A DNA stretch of 64,000 nucleotides from Streptomyces sp. RKND-216. Its GTDB lineage: Bacteria > Actinomycetota > Actinomycetes > Streptomycetales > Streptomycetaceae. The DNA lies in assembly GCF_004795255.1 (NCBI RefSeq), contig NZ_SSBQ01000002.1:3491501-3555500 (forward strand). The letters are read 5' to 3'. A program made the position numbers and the translations under genes. How positions within the stretch are numbered: position 1 is the stretch's first letter; each line of letters begins with the position of its first letter. The notes under the pieces were generated by a model. That model did no database searches. It was not told the DNA's origin and worked only from the letters and a program-made list of their open reading frames with translations. Shown in pieces: positions 1 through 7,150 of the stretch.

Positions 1-280
1 GCCGGTACTTGGCCAGCACCTCGGCGGGCGTGTCGACGCCATACAGCTCGCGGTTCCTGGGGTGTGCGGTGTCGGCGGTCTGTCCGTAGACCTCGACGAC
101 GAAGAGCTGGCCGACCTTCTCCTCCAGCGACATGCGCCGGGTCAGTCCGTGCGCGTGCCGCAGCGCGGCGCGTTCGGCCTCGCTGCCGGTGGGCGCGGCG
201 GTGGCGGTCTGCGCGATGCCGAGGGCGGCCACGGCGCCGGCGGCGCCGGCCAGAGTCTGTCTACGGGAGGGCTGCTGCAT
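1..280 (-). CDS. Glycoside hydrolase family 3 protein (beta-N-acetylhexosaminidase-like), N-terminal part, cut by window edge
   Basis: Only the first 93 codons are inside the window; the gene runs off the left edge. It starts at ATG 280-278, with GAGG about 10 bases upstream. The N-terminus has a twin-arginine type signal (Arg6-Arg7, then a Leu/Ala/Gly-rich hydrophobic stretch ending near ATAAP), so the protein is probably exported by Tat. The mature part opens with MSLEEKVGQLFVVEVYG, which is the usual start of the GH3 catalytic barrel. GH3 enzymes of this type are retaining exo-glycosidases; in Streptomyces many are N-acetylglucosaminidases acting on chitin or peptidoglycan fragments. The DasR-like operator at 436-451 supports an aminosugar role (inference). 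The catalytic Asp/His region lies outside the window, so substrate and integrity cannot be judged. Confidence 0.8.
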   Translation of the reverse strand, partial: MQQPSRRQTLAGAAGAVAALGIAQTATAAPTGSEAERAALRHAHGLTRRMSLEEKVGQLFVVEVYGQTADTAHPRNRELYGVDTPAEVLAKYR

Positions 281-435
281 CGGAATCGGAACGCTCCTCA
301 CATGGGCGGCGGTTGGCCTGACGGCCGGGGACTCGGGGGGTTGGGGTGGTGCGTGTCGGGTGGCGAAAGGGACTGCGAGGACGGCACATCGTTGCAGCGC
401 AGGGCGGGCGGGTACCAGACGCCGCGCGGACCTTT

Positions 436-451
436 AGTGGTACAGACCAGT
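436..451. promoter_or_regulatory. DasR-like operator (dre) upstream of the GH3 gene
   Basis: The 16-mer AGTGGTACAGACCAGT is a near-palindrome. It differs from the DasR consensus A(G/C)TGGTCTAGACCA(C/G)T, as I remember it, only at the two central positions 7 and 8. It lies in the divergent intergenic region, about 155 bases upstream of the GH3 start. DasR is the GntR-family repressor of N-acetylglucosamine uptake and chitinolytic genes and is released by aminosugar phosphates. Confidence 0.6.
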
Positions 452-535
452 GGCACGGCGGATGGCGCATGCATCCCCGGGGCGGGGGTAAGGACTGCCA
501 GACAGCCCCGAAACCCGAGTGGGGGGTGACGGAAC

Positions 536-1438
536 GTGCGTGCGTTCCTGTCCCGCATCACGAACACGGAACAGAGCAAACCGAGCAGAGCCGGCGCCGC
601 GAAGGCCCGGGCCGGCGGTGCGAGCGTCAAGAAGGCCGCCAAGGGCGGGCGTGCGAAGGCGGGCGGCGGATCGCGCCCGGGCACCAGGACGAGGCCGGGC
701 CGGAAGTCGGGCGCCTCGACAGGTGCGAAGGCCGGCGCGAAGCGCCGTTCGACGTCCGGCGGCACGGCCGCGGGGGCGTCCGGAATGGCCGGCGGGTTCC
801 GCCGCTGGTGGACCGGCCGGGAACACGAGCCGGGAAAGACCGGCGGCGCCGCGCAGCGGACGTCGAGGTGGAGGGCGGAGCGGAAAACGGAGCGGGAGCA
901 GGACGCCGCGAAGGGCGCGCCCGTCCCGCGCTCCGCTGACGAACGCCGCGGCCCCTCCGGGTTCGTGCGAGTGCTGGCGATGCTGCTGGCGTTCGCCGGG
1001 ATGGTCGCCTTCGCGGGCGTGCTGTCGCGGCTGACGCTGGAGCCGTCGGCGGCGTCCGCGTCCATCGCGCACACCAACCTCGAACCGGGCTCCTCCATCC
1101 AGGCATACCTCTCGCAGCCGGCGTTCCAGGACACCGTCAAGCAGCTCGGCGGCAACATCGTGCTGGGCATACCCTTTGGCCTGCTGCTGCCGGTGCTGGT
1201 CCCGCGTGCCCGCGGTCTCCTGCGCGTCACCCTGGCCACGGCGGTGGTGATGCTGCTCGTCGAACTGGTGCAGGGCGCGCTCATCAACGGGCGGGCGTTC
1301 GACGTCGACGACGTGATCCTCAACTGCAGCGGTGCGCTCCTCGGCTACCTGCTGCTCGGCCGCCGGCTGGGCCGGGCCGTTCACCCGCCGCGCCGCCGCT
1401 GGTGGCAGCGGATGACGGGGCGTCCGGTCGCGGGTTGA
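536..1438 (+). CDS. VanZ-like family membrane protein
   Basis: The C-terminal half (about residues 140-290) is a VanZ-like domain with roughly four hydrophobic segments. It contains the family signatures GGNIVLGIPFGLLLPVL and a Glu/Gln-rich helix followed by RAFDVDDVILNCSGALLGYLL. VanZ proteins are small membrane proteins; VanZ itself gives low-level teicoplanin resistance, but the biochemical role of most homologues is unknown. The first 130 residues are a low-complexity basic tail rich in Lys, Arg, Gly and Ala, which is unusual in length. The start is therefore uncertain: GTG 536 gives 300 residues, and in-frame starts further in (for example ATG 785) would remove most of the tail. The gene is divergent from the GH3 gene. 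The next gene, a lipoprotein, follows in the same direction. Confidence 0.75.
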   Translation: MRAFLSRITNTEQSKPSRAGAAKARAGGASVKKAAKGGRAKAGGGSRPGTRTRPGRKSGASTGAKAGAKRRSTSGGTAAGASGMAGGFRRWWTGREHEPGKTGGAAQRTSRWRAERKTEREQDAAKGAPVPRSADERRGPSGFVRVLAMLLAFAGMVAFAGVLSRLTLEPSAASASIAHTNLEPGSSIQAYLSQPAFQDTVKQLGGNIVLGIPFGLLLPVLVPRARGLLRVTLATAVVMLLVELVQGALINGRAFDVDDVILNCSGALLGYLLLGRRLGRAVHPPRRRWWQRMTGRPVAG

Positions 1439-1606
1439 GTGACCGGGCGGGACACGGATCCCGTAGTGCCGTCGCCCGCCGTCTCCCGGCTGCTTCCCGG
1501 GCCCGCGCCCCCTGCCGCCCCACCCCGGGGTCGATGCGTGTACACCGGGGGGCGCTCCGGCCTACCATGGCGAATGCCGCGCTCGTACGCACCACCGGGA
1601 GCCGCC

Positions 1607-2197
1607 ATGAGCCCGATCGCAGGCCCCGCCGGACGCCCGCCCGCGCGCCCCCGCCCCCGTACGGTGCCCGCGGCCCTCGTGACGTTCGCTGTCCTCGTGC
1701 TGACCCTCGGGCTGGCTTCCTGCGGCACCGCCGACGGGTCCGCGGACGGCCTCTCGCGGGACGTCGGCGTGGCGGCGTGGACCGACGCCCGGACCGGTGT
1801 GCTGGCGGTGGCACGGCAGGCGGACGCCCAGCTCGGCGCTGCCGCCGAGGCCGCGCGTACCGGCGCCGCCGACGCTGCCGAACGGGCGGCTGCGGAGCAG
1901 GCGCGCCGGGCGGCGGTCGAGGCACAGGGAGGCGCAGGGCAGCCCGCTGCCCGCCCCGGAGGTTCGGCGGCCGACGAACCCGCGCAGTGCACCACCCGGC
2001 CCGAGGACCGGGCAGCGTGCACCACGCCGGAGGGCGCCGAGGTCACGCCCGGCGGCGGCGACGTCGACGGCGACGGCGTGTTCGAGCCGCACGAGCCGGT
2101 CGGACCCGGATACAAGGACCCGCGCGCCTACGACGGCGGGCCCACTTCCGGCGAGACGCAGTGCCAGTGGGCACGCGAGCAGGGCCACGGCTGCTGA
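1607..2197 (+). CDS. Putative lipoprotein of unknown function
   Basis: 196 residues. A reading frame opens further upstream, but ATG 1607 is preferred because it has GGGAG about 6 bases upstream and gives a clean N-terminus. That N-terminus is a proline/arginine-rich n-region, a hydrophobic helix and a lipobox ending LASC (Cys about residue 39), so the protein should be lipid-anchored outside the membrane. The mature part is Ala/Glu-rich and probably helical (a run of AAEAARTGAADAAERAAAEQ type), then Gly/Pro-rich. It ends in a four-cysteine tail with a DVDGDGVFEPHE segment that resembles a calcium-binding loop. I recognise no family. The four cysteines may form extracellular disulfides (inference). 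Confidence 0.6.
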   Translation: MSPIAGPAGRPPARPRPRTVPAALVTFAVLVLTLGLASCGTADGSADGLSRDVGVAAWTDARTGVLAVARQADAQLGAAAEAARTGAADAAERAAAEQARRAAVEAQGGAGQPAARPGGSAADEPAQCTTRPEDRAACTTPEGAEVTPGGGDVDGDGVFEPHEPVGPGYKDPRAYDGGPTSGETQCQWAREQGHGC

Positions 2198-2271
2198 CAC
2201 GGCGCGAGCACCGCCCGGGAACGCGCAGCGTTCCACGGCCGCCCGCCTGCGCGTACCGGACTCGTCGCTCG

Positions 2272-3669
2272 TCAGAGGGTGTGGCCCCGCACGGCGGAGA
2301 CCGCCTTGCGGGCCGCCACCAGCACCGGGTCCCACACGGGGGAGAACGGCGGCGCGTACCCCAGGTCCAGCGCGGTCAGCTGCTCCACCGTCATCCGCGC
2401 GGTGAGCGCCACCGCGGCGATGTCGACGCGCTTGCCCGCACCCTCCCGGCCGACGATCTGCACGCCCAGCAGGCGGCCCGTTCGGACCTCCGCGAGCATC
2501 TTCACGTGCATGGGCGCGGCTCCGGGGAAGTACCCGGCGCGGCTGGTCGCCTCGACCGTCGTGGAGACCCAGCGCAGGCCGAGCTCGTCCGCCTGCTGTT
2601 CCAGCAGGCCCGTACGGGCGATCTCCAGGTCGCACACCTTGCTCACCGCCGTGCCGACCACGCCCGGGAACGTGCCGTAGTCGCCGGCCACGTTGGCGCC
2701 GATGATCTGGCCGTGCTTGTTGGCGTGCGTGCCCAGCGCGATGTGCCGGGTGCGGCCGGAAACCAGGTCCAGCACCTCGACGCAGTCGCCGCCGGCCCAC
2801 ACGTCCGCCCTGCCGCGCACCCGCATCGTCGGGTCGGTCAGCAGCCCGCCGGAGTCGCCCAGCGGCAGGCCGGCCGCCCCGGCGAGCGAAGTCTCGGGCC
2901 GCACACCGAGACCCAGCACGACGACGTCCGCCGGATACTCGCCCTCGTCGGTGGCGACCGCGCGGGCGTGTCCCCGGCCGTCGGTGAGGATGCCCGTGAC
3001 GGCCTCGCCGGTGCGCACGTCCATGCCCATGCCGCACATGGCCTCGCGCACCAGTGCACCCATGTCGGGGTCGAGGGTCGTCATGGGCTGCTCTGCCCGG
3101 TCCAGCACGGTGACGCGGTAGCCGCGGCGCACCAGGGCCTCCGACATCTCGACGCCGATGTACCCGGCGCCGACGACCACGGCCCGGGGCTCCCGCCCGG
3201 CCGGTGCCCCGGACTCCTGCTGCTCCAGCGCGTCGAACAGCGCGGTGCCGTCCTCCAGCGACTGCACGCCGTGCACACCGGGGGCGTCGATCCCGTCCAG
3301 CGGGGGGCGCAGCGGGCGCGCGCCGGTCGCGAGGACCAGCTTGTCGAAGCCCGTCCACTGCCCGCGCCCGTCCCGGTCGCGGGTGCGGACCCGCTGCCCG
3401 TCCAGGTCGAGTTCGGTCACCTCGGTGTGCAGCCGCAGGTCGATGCCGCGCTCGCGGTGCTCCTGCGGAGTCCGGGCGATCAGGTCGTCCCGCTCGCCGA
3501 CGTCGCCGCCGATCCAGTACGGGATGCCGCACGCCGAGTAGGAGGTGAAGCGGCCGCGTTCGAAGGCGACGATCTCCAGTTCGTCCGGCTTCCGCAGACG
3601 CCGTGCGCGGGATGCGGCGGCCATTCCGGCCGCGTCGCCCCCGACGACGACGAGTCGCTCGGCCGCCAT
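2272..3669 (-). CDS. FAD-dependent pyridine nucleotide-disulfide oxidoreductase, CoA-disulfide reductase-like
   Basis: 465 residues, which matches single-cysteine class enzymes such as CoA-disulfide reductase and NADH oxidase. Domains in order: FAD-binding Rossmann fold (VVVGGDAAG, residues 8-15), the active-site loop SYSACGIPY with a single Cys at about 47, an NAD(P)-binding Rossmann fold (VVVGAGYIGVEM), the second FAD motif (ADVWAGGDCVE), and the C-terminal dimerisation domain. There is no CxxxxC redox pair, so it is not a lipoamide or glutathione reductase. It probably reduces CoA disulfide, persulfide or oxygen using NAD(P)H; which one cannot be read from the sequence. An alternative GTG start at 3693 would add eight residues; neither start has a good ribosome site. 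It is divergent from the HTH_42 gene at 4040. Confidence 0.8.
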   Translation of the reverse strand: MAAERLVVVGGDAAGMAAASRARRLRKPDELEIVAFERGRFTSYSACGIPYWIGGDVGERDDLIARTPQEHRERGIDLRLHTEVTELDLDGQRVRTRDRDGRGQWTGFDKLVLATGARPLRPPLDGIDAPGVHGVQSLEDGTALFDALEQQESGAPAGREPRAVVVGAGYIGVEMSEALVRRGYRVTVLDRAEQPMTTLDPDMGALVREAMCGMGMDVRTGEAVTGILTDGRGHARAVATDEGEYPADVVVLGLGVRPETSLAGAAGLPLGDSGGLLTDPTMRVRGRADVWAGGDCVEVLDLVSGRTRHIALGTHANKHGQIIGANVAGDYGTFPGVVGTAVSKVCDLEIARTGLLEQQADELGLRWVSTTVEATSRAGYFPGAAPMHVKMLAEVRTGRLLGVQIVGREGAGKRVDIAAVALTARMTVEQLTALDLGYAPPFSPVWDPVLVAARKAVSAVRGHTL

Positions 3670-3841
3670 CAGCAGCGGCCCGCAGGCGGGCACGGCCGCG
3701 TGGACTCGGGCACGAAGCTCATCACCACTCCCGTGCTGGGGATCGTTGCCGACGTGGTCAGCGTACCCAGACCTTCAGCGGCAACGGCTCGCGTACGGGT
3801 GGGCCGGTCGCTCGTGCCGACCGCCGGTCGTCGTGGCACGG

Positions 3842-3877
3842 GAGGACCCGGCACCCCCGTGGTGGTGCCGGGTCCTC
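3842..3877. terminator. Strong hairpin (14-bp perfect stem) between divergent genes
   Basis: GAGGACCCGGCACC (3842-3855) pairs exactly with GGTGCCGGGTCCTC (3864-3877) across an 8-base loop, with no T-run after it. It looks like a Streptomyces-type terminator. It lies in the 370-bp space between two divergent genes and so ends neither of them. I see no gene in the rest of this space apart from the -10 element at 4028. Confidence 0.5.
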
Positions 3878-4027
3878 GGCTGCGCCCGCGGTGCGGGCGT
3901 CAGTGCCGGGAACCGGAGAGGTCATCCCCGGCTATTTCCGTTGAGTGCTGTGACTTGCTGCGCGGCTGCGGCGCTCCCCGCGGTCCTTGATGGGTCATTG
4001 AGGACCGGAACCGTCCGCAGAGCTTCC

Positions 4028-4033
4028 TAGGCT
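4028..4033 (+). promoter_or_regulatory. -10 element placing the transcript start at the start codon (leaderless candidate)
   Basis: TAGGCT fits TANNNT and is followed by exactly six bases before ATG 4040, the spacing seen for leaderless actinobacterial transcripts. There is no purine-rich ribosome site in front of this ATG. No convincing -35 is visible. Confidence 0.5.
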
Positions 4034-4039
4034 GGCCGC

Positions 4040-5248
4040 ATGCTGCGACCCACCCTCGCCCAGCGCCGCGCGATCCTGGCGCGCCGCCACCTGCTGGCCC
4101 CCTCCGCCCGCGCCGCGACGACCGAGCAGGTCACCCGCGCCCTGCTCGCCCTGCACGCCACCGACGCCGCCACGGTGACCCTCAGCGCCTACACCCGTCT
4201 CGCGGCGCCGGACCTCGCCGACATGGAGCGAGCGCTCTACCAGGACCGCACGCTGCTGCGGATGCACTGCATGCGCCGCACCCTGTTCGTCGTCCCGGTC
4301 GAGGACGTGCCGCTCTACCACTTCTCCACCACCCTCGACGTCGCCCGCCGGGAGCGGGCGTCGCTGCTGCGCCTGCTCCGCGGCGCGGACACGCCGTGGG
4401 ACGCCGCCCGGCTCGCCGCGGCCGAAGAGGAGGCCGTGGCGGCGCTGCGGCGCCTCGGCGAGGCCGGCGCGACCGAGATCTCGGCGGAGGCGCCCCTGCT
4501 CGGCGAGATGATCACGCTCTCGCCCGGCAAGCGGTACGAGGCGCGGCAGCGCGTCGGAGGCTGGGTGCTGCGGCTGCTGGCGATGGACGGCCGCGTCCGC
4601 CGCGGGCGTCCCCTGGGTGGCTGGACCTCCGGCCGGTTCCGTTACGGGCTCGCCCCGGAGATGGCCCCGATGGACCCCGCCGAGGCCAAGGCAGAGGTGG
4701 TGCGTCGCTGGCTCGCCTCCTTCGGGCCGGGCACCACCGACGACGTGAAGTGGTGGACGGGCTGGACGGTCACCGCCGTACGCCGGGCCCTGGCCGACGT
4801 CGGCGCCGTCGAGGTCGCGCTCCCGGAGGGGCAGGGCTGGCTGCTGCCCGAGGATGTCGAGACTCTTGCGGGTGCGGGTGCGGGTGCGGGTGCGGGTGCG
4901 GGTGCGGGTGCGGAGGAGGTGGAGCCGTGGGCGGCACTGCTGCCCGGCCTCGACCCGACCACCATGGGCTGGAAGTACCGCGACTGGTATCTCGACCCCG
5001 GGCACCGGTCGCTGCATTTCGACACCAACGGCAACGCCGGGCCGACGGTCTGGTGGAACGGCGAGATCGTCGGCGGCTGGGCCTGCCGGCCCGACGGCGA
5101 GGTGGTCTGGCGGCTCCTGGCCGACCGGGGTGCAGAGGCCGCCGCCGCGGTCGAGGCCGAGTCCGCCCGACTGCAGGGGTGGCTCGGCGAGGCGCGTTTC
5201 GTGCCCGCCTTCCCCACCCCGCTGGCCCGCGAGCTGACCCACGGCTGA
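4040..5248 (+). CDS. Winged-helix DNA-binding domain protein, HTH_42 (AlkZ-related) family
   Basis: 402 residues. The layout follows the HTH_42 superfamily that includes the DNA glycosylases AlkZ and YcaQ: an N-terminal QRRAILARRHLL segment, a central winged-helix region (LRMHCMRRTLFVVPVEDV), and a C-terminal part with PWAALLPGLDPTTMGWKYRDWYL. The usual catalytic Q-x-Q position after LLAL reads H-A-T here (residues 39-41), so glycosylase activity cannot be assumed. A hexanucleotide run at 4867-4913 inserts an Ala-Gly repeat just before the C-terminal domain. The start has a -10 element six bases upstream and no ribosome site, so it is probably leaderless. It converges on the GNAT gene. Role in DNA repair or nucleic-acid binding is inferred from family only. 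Confidence 0.7.
   Translation: MLRPTLAQRRAILARRHLLAPSARAATTEQVTRALLALHATDAATVTLSAYTRLAAPDLADMERALYQDRTLLRMHCMRRTLFVVPVEDVPLYHFSTTLDVARRERASLLRLLRGADTPWDAARLAAAEEEAVAALRRLGEAGATEISAEAPLLGEMITLSPGKRYEARQRVGGWVLRLLAMDGRVRRGRPLGGWTSGRFRYGLAPEMAPMDPAEAKAEVVRRWLASFGPGTTDDVKWWTGWTVTAVRRALADVGAVEVALPEGQGWLLPEDVETLAGAGAGAGAGAGAGAEEVEPWAALLPGLDPTTMGWKYRDWYLDPGHRSLHFDTNGNAGPTVWWNGEIVGGWACRPDGEVVWRLLADRGAEAAAAVEAESARLQGWLGEARFVPAFPTPLARELTHG
4867..4913 (+). repeat. Hexanucleotide tandem repeat TGCGGG, about 7.8 copies, inside the HTH_42 gene
   Basis: Seven exact copies and one partial copy of TGCGGG lie in frame and encode an alternating Gly-Ala run at about residues 277-291. A six-base unit changes length without breaking the frame, so copy number could vary between strains. 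Confidence 0.9.
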
Positions 5249-5308
5249 GCGGCCCGCCGGGCGCGCTGACCGGGACGGTGACCGGGGCGGTGACCGGCGC
5301 GTCGGGGA

Positions 5309-5854
5309 CTACAGCACCTTCTCGAAGCGCTCCACGTCGTGATAGCGGCCGAACTTGCGGCCGGCCTCCCGGTAGAGCCCGCACCGTTCGAAGCCGAATC
5401 TCCGGTGCAGCCGGACGGACGCCTCGTTGGGCACCGTGATCCCCGCGTACGCCCGGTGCAGGTCCTCGCCCTCCAGCACCTCGAAGAGGTGCCGGTACAG
5501 CAGGGTGCCGAGCCCCCGCCCGCCCGCGTCCGGGGCGACGTAGACCGAGCACTCGATCGAGGTGGCATAGGCAGCCTTGGGCTTGAAGGGGCTGCTGTGG
5601 GCGTACCCGAGCAGCCGTCCGGGCGCCGCCGCCGGCCTGTCCGGTGCATGACCACCGCGCTGCCGGGCAACCAGGAGACGGTGTGGGCCGTCCTTACGGT
5701 GGGACAGCAGCCACGACCGACGTTGTTCGGGGCTGAAGGGCGCGGTGTCGAAGGTGATCGCGGTCTCGCGGACGTAGCGGTTGTAGAGGTCCGTGAGCGC
5801 TTCGAGGTCGCTCTCGTCCGCCGCCCTGACCAGGATGTCGGAGCCGTGTGTCAC
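5309..5854 (-). CDS. GNAT N-acetyltransferase, phosphinothricin acetyltransferase (Pat/Bar)-like
   Basis: 181 residues, full length for the family. It contains the acetyl-CoA loop (VAPDAGGRGLGTLL, near residues 108-121), the TAITFDTAPFS region, and the C-terminal signature PNEASVRLHRRFGFERCG followed by GRKFGRYHDVERFEK, all typical of the Pat/Bar group. These acetylate the amino group of phosphinothricin or, in most genomic copies, of methionine sulfoximine-like amino acids. The start is GTG 5854, with GAAGGGA six bases upstream. Whether it detoxifies phosphinothricin is not known from the sequence. It is convergent with the HTH_42 gene and divergent from hrdD. Confidence 0.85.
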   Translation of the reverse strand: MTHGSDILVRAADESDLEALTDLYNRYVRETAITFDTAPFSPEQRRSWLLSHRKDGPHRLLVARQRGGHAPDRPAAAPGRLLGYAHSSPFKPKAAYATSIECSVYVAPDAGGRGLGTLLYRHLFEVLEGEDLHRAYAGITVPNEASVRLHRRFGFERCGLYREAGRKFGRYHDVERFEKVL

Positions 5855-5916
5855 CGGGTTTCCCTTCTGTGTGGCGAGGCAGGGTACTGCATGATCGGAA
5901 AAATGATGCGCGTTGT

Positions 5917-5943
5917 GGGAATTCTGTCCTGATTCCCGTCGTT
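5917..5943 (+). promoter_or_regulatory. Sigma-R type promoter of hrdD
   Basis: GGGAAT (5917-5922), then exactly 18 bases, then GTT (5941-5943). This matches the sigma-R consensus GGAAT-N18-GTT. Transcription should begin near 5950, giving a leader of about 70 bases to ATG 6021. hrdD of S. coelicolor is known to be transcribed from a sigma-R promoter under thiol-oxidative stress. Confidence 0.75.
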
Positions 5944-6020
5944 GTTTCCCTTGGATGCGGGAACTCGGCCAGGACCCGGTCCGCCCACTGATTCGCAGTC
6001 GAACACGCTAGGGAGCACGC

Positions 6021-7037
6021 ATGGCAACCCGTGCCGTCGCCCGTCGTTCCGCCGCCACCACCGACGCCACCGACACGACCGCCAGGGTCCGCGCCGGAGG
6101 CGGCGAGGTGGCGGACCGCGACCTGGTCGGCATGTACCTCGACGAGATCGCCCGCACCCCGCTGCTGGACGCGGAGAAGGAAGTCCAGCTCTCCCTCGAC
6201 ATCGAGGCGGGCGTCTACGCCGGCCGCATACTCGACGGGTTCGAGGAGCCTGTGTCCCAGGACGCGCCGAGCGCGACCGCGGACCGGGCCGAGCTGGAGG
6301 CGCTCGTCGCTCAGGGCGAGCGCGCCAAGGACGTCTTCATCCGTTCCAACCTGCGTCTGGTGGTGGCCGTCGCCCGGCGGTACCCGCGCAGCGGCCTGCC
6401 CCTGCTCGACCTGATCCAGGAGGGCAACGCCGGCCTGGTGCGCGCCGTCGAGAAGTTCGACTACCAGAAGGGCTTCAAGTTCTCCACGTACGCGACGTGG
6501 TGGATCCGACAGGCCATCACCCGGTCCATCGCCGACCAGTCCCGCACCATCCGGCTGCCCGTGCACCTGGTGGAGGAGCTGGGGCGCATCCGGCGCGTGC
6601 AGCGCGAGTTCAACAAGGAGCACGGCCGTGAGGCGGAGCCCGCGGAGGTGGCCGGCGAACTCGGCTCCACCCCGGAGCGGGTCGCCGACGTGCTGGACTG
6701 GGCCCGCGACCCGGTCAGCCTCAACATGTCCGTGGACGACGACGGCGAGACCCAGTTCGGCGACCTGCTGGAGGACACCTCCGCGCACTCGCCGGAGGAC
6801 TCGGTCCTCACCCTGCTGCGCCGCGAGGAGCTGGACGGCCTCATCGGTCGGCTCGACCACCGCACCGCCTCCATCATCAAGGCCCGGTACGGGATGGTCG
6901 ACGGACGCGAGCGCACCCTGACCGAGGTCGGCAAGCAGCACGGACTGACCCGGGAGCGCATCCGGCAGATCGAGAAGCACGCCCTGCTGGAGCTGAAGAA
7001 GCTCGCGCACGACACGGGCTTCGACGCGGCCGCGTAA
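6021..7037 (+). CDS. hrdD: RNA polymerase sigma factor HrdD (group 2 sigma-70)
   Basis: 338 residues, close to the 332 of S. coelicolor HrdD as I remember it. Region 1.2 is at about residues 33-67 (DLVGMYLDEIARTPLL). Region 2 contains NLRLVVAVARRY, LDLIQEGNAGL and FKFSTYATWWIRQAI, the -10 recognition helix. Region 3 follows, and region 4 ends with LTRERIRQIEKHALLEL, the -35 recognition helix. The short N-terminus without a long acidic region 1.1 separates it from the essential HrdB. ATG 6021 has AGGGAG seven bases upstream. The sigma-R type promoter upstream couples it to oxidative stress. HrdD is dispensable in S. coelicolor and has been linked to secondary metabolism. It converges on the P1 peptidase gene with a terminator between them. 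Confidence 0.92.
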   Translation: MATRAVARRSAATTDATDTTARVRAGGGEVADRDLVGMYLDEIARTPLLDAEKEVQLSLDIEAGVYAGRILDGFEEPVSQDAPSATADRAELEALVAQGERAKDVFIRSNLRLVVAVARRYPRSGLPLLDLIQEGNAGLVRAVEKFDYQKGFKFSTYATWWIRQAITRSIADQSRTIRLPVHLVEELGRIRRVQREFNKEHGREAEPAEVAGELGSTPERVADVLDWARDPVSLNMSVDDDGETQFGDLLEDTSAHSPEDSVLTLLRREELDGLIGRLDHRTASIIKARYGMVDGRERTLTEVGKQHGLTRERIRQIEKHALLELKKLAHDTGFDAAA

Positions 7038-7054
7038 CGACGCCGCCGCGGAGG

Positions 7055-7078
7055 CCGGGCGCCCGCCGGGGCGCCCGG
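7055..7078. terminator. Bidirectional terminator hairpin between hrdD and the P1 peptidase gene
   Basis: CCGGGCGCCC (7055-7064) and GGGCGCCCGG (7069-7078) form a perfect 10-bp stem with a 4-base loop between two converging genes. Confidence 0.6.
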
Positions 7079-7150
7079 AGCACGCGAGGGCGGCGCCCGC
7101 GGCGTGCAGCCGGCAATGCCGGCGGTCCGCCGGGCAACGGAGCCCGAAAT

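Noticed and set aside
1402..3990. Long plus-strand open frame across the lipoprotein and the flavoprotein gene.
   Set aside because: Composition is Arg/Gly/Pro-rich with no domain, and it overlaps two well-supported genes in other frames.
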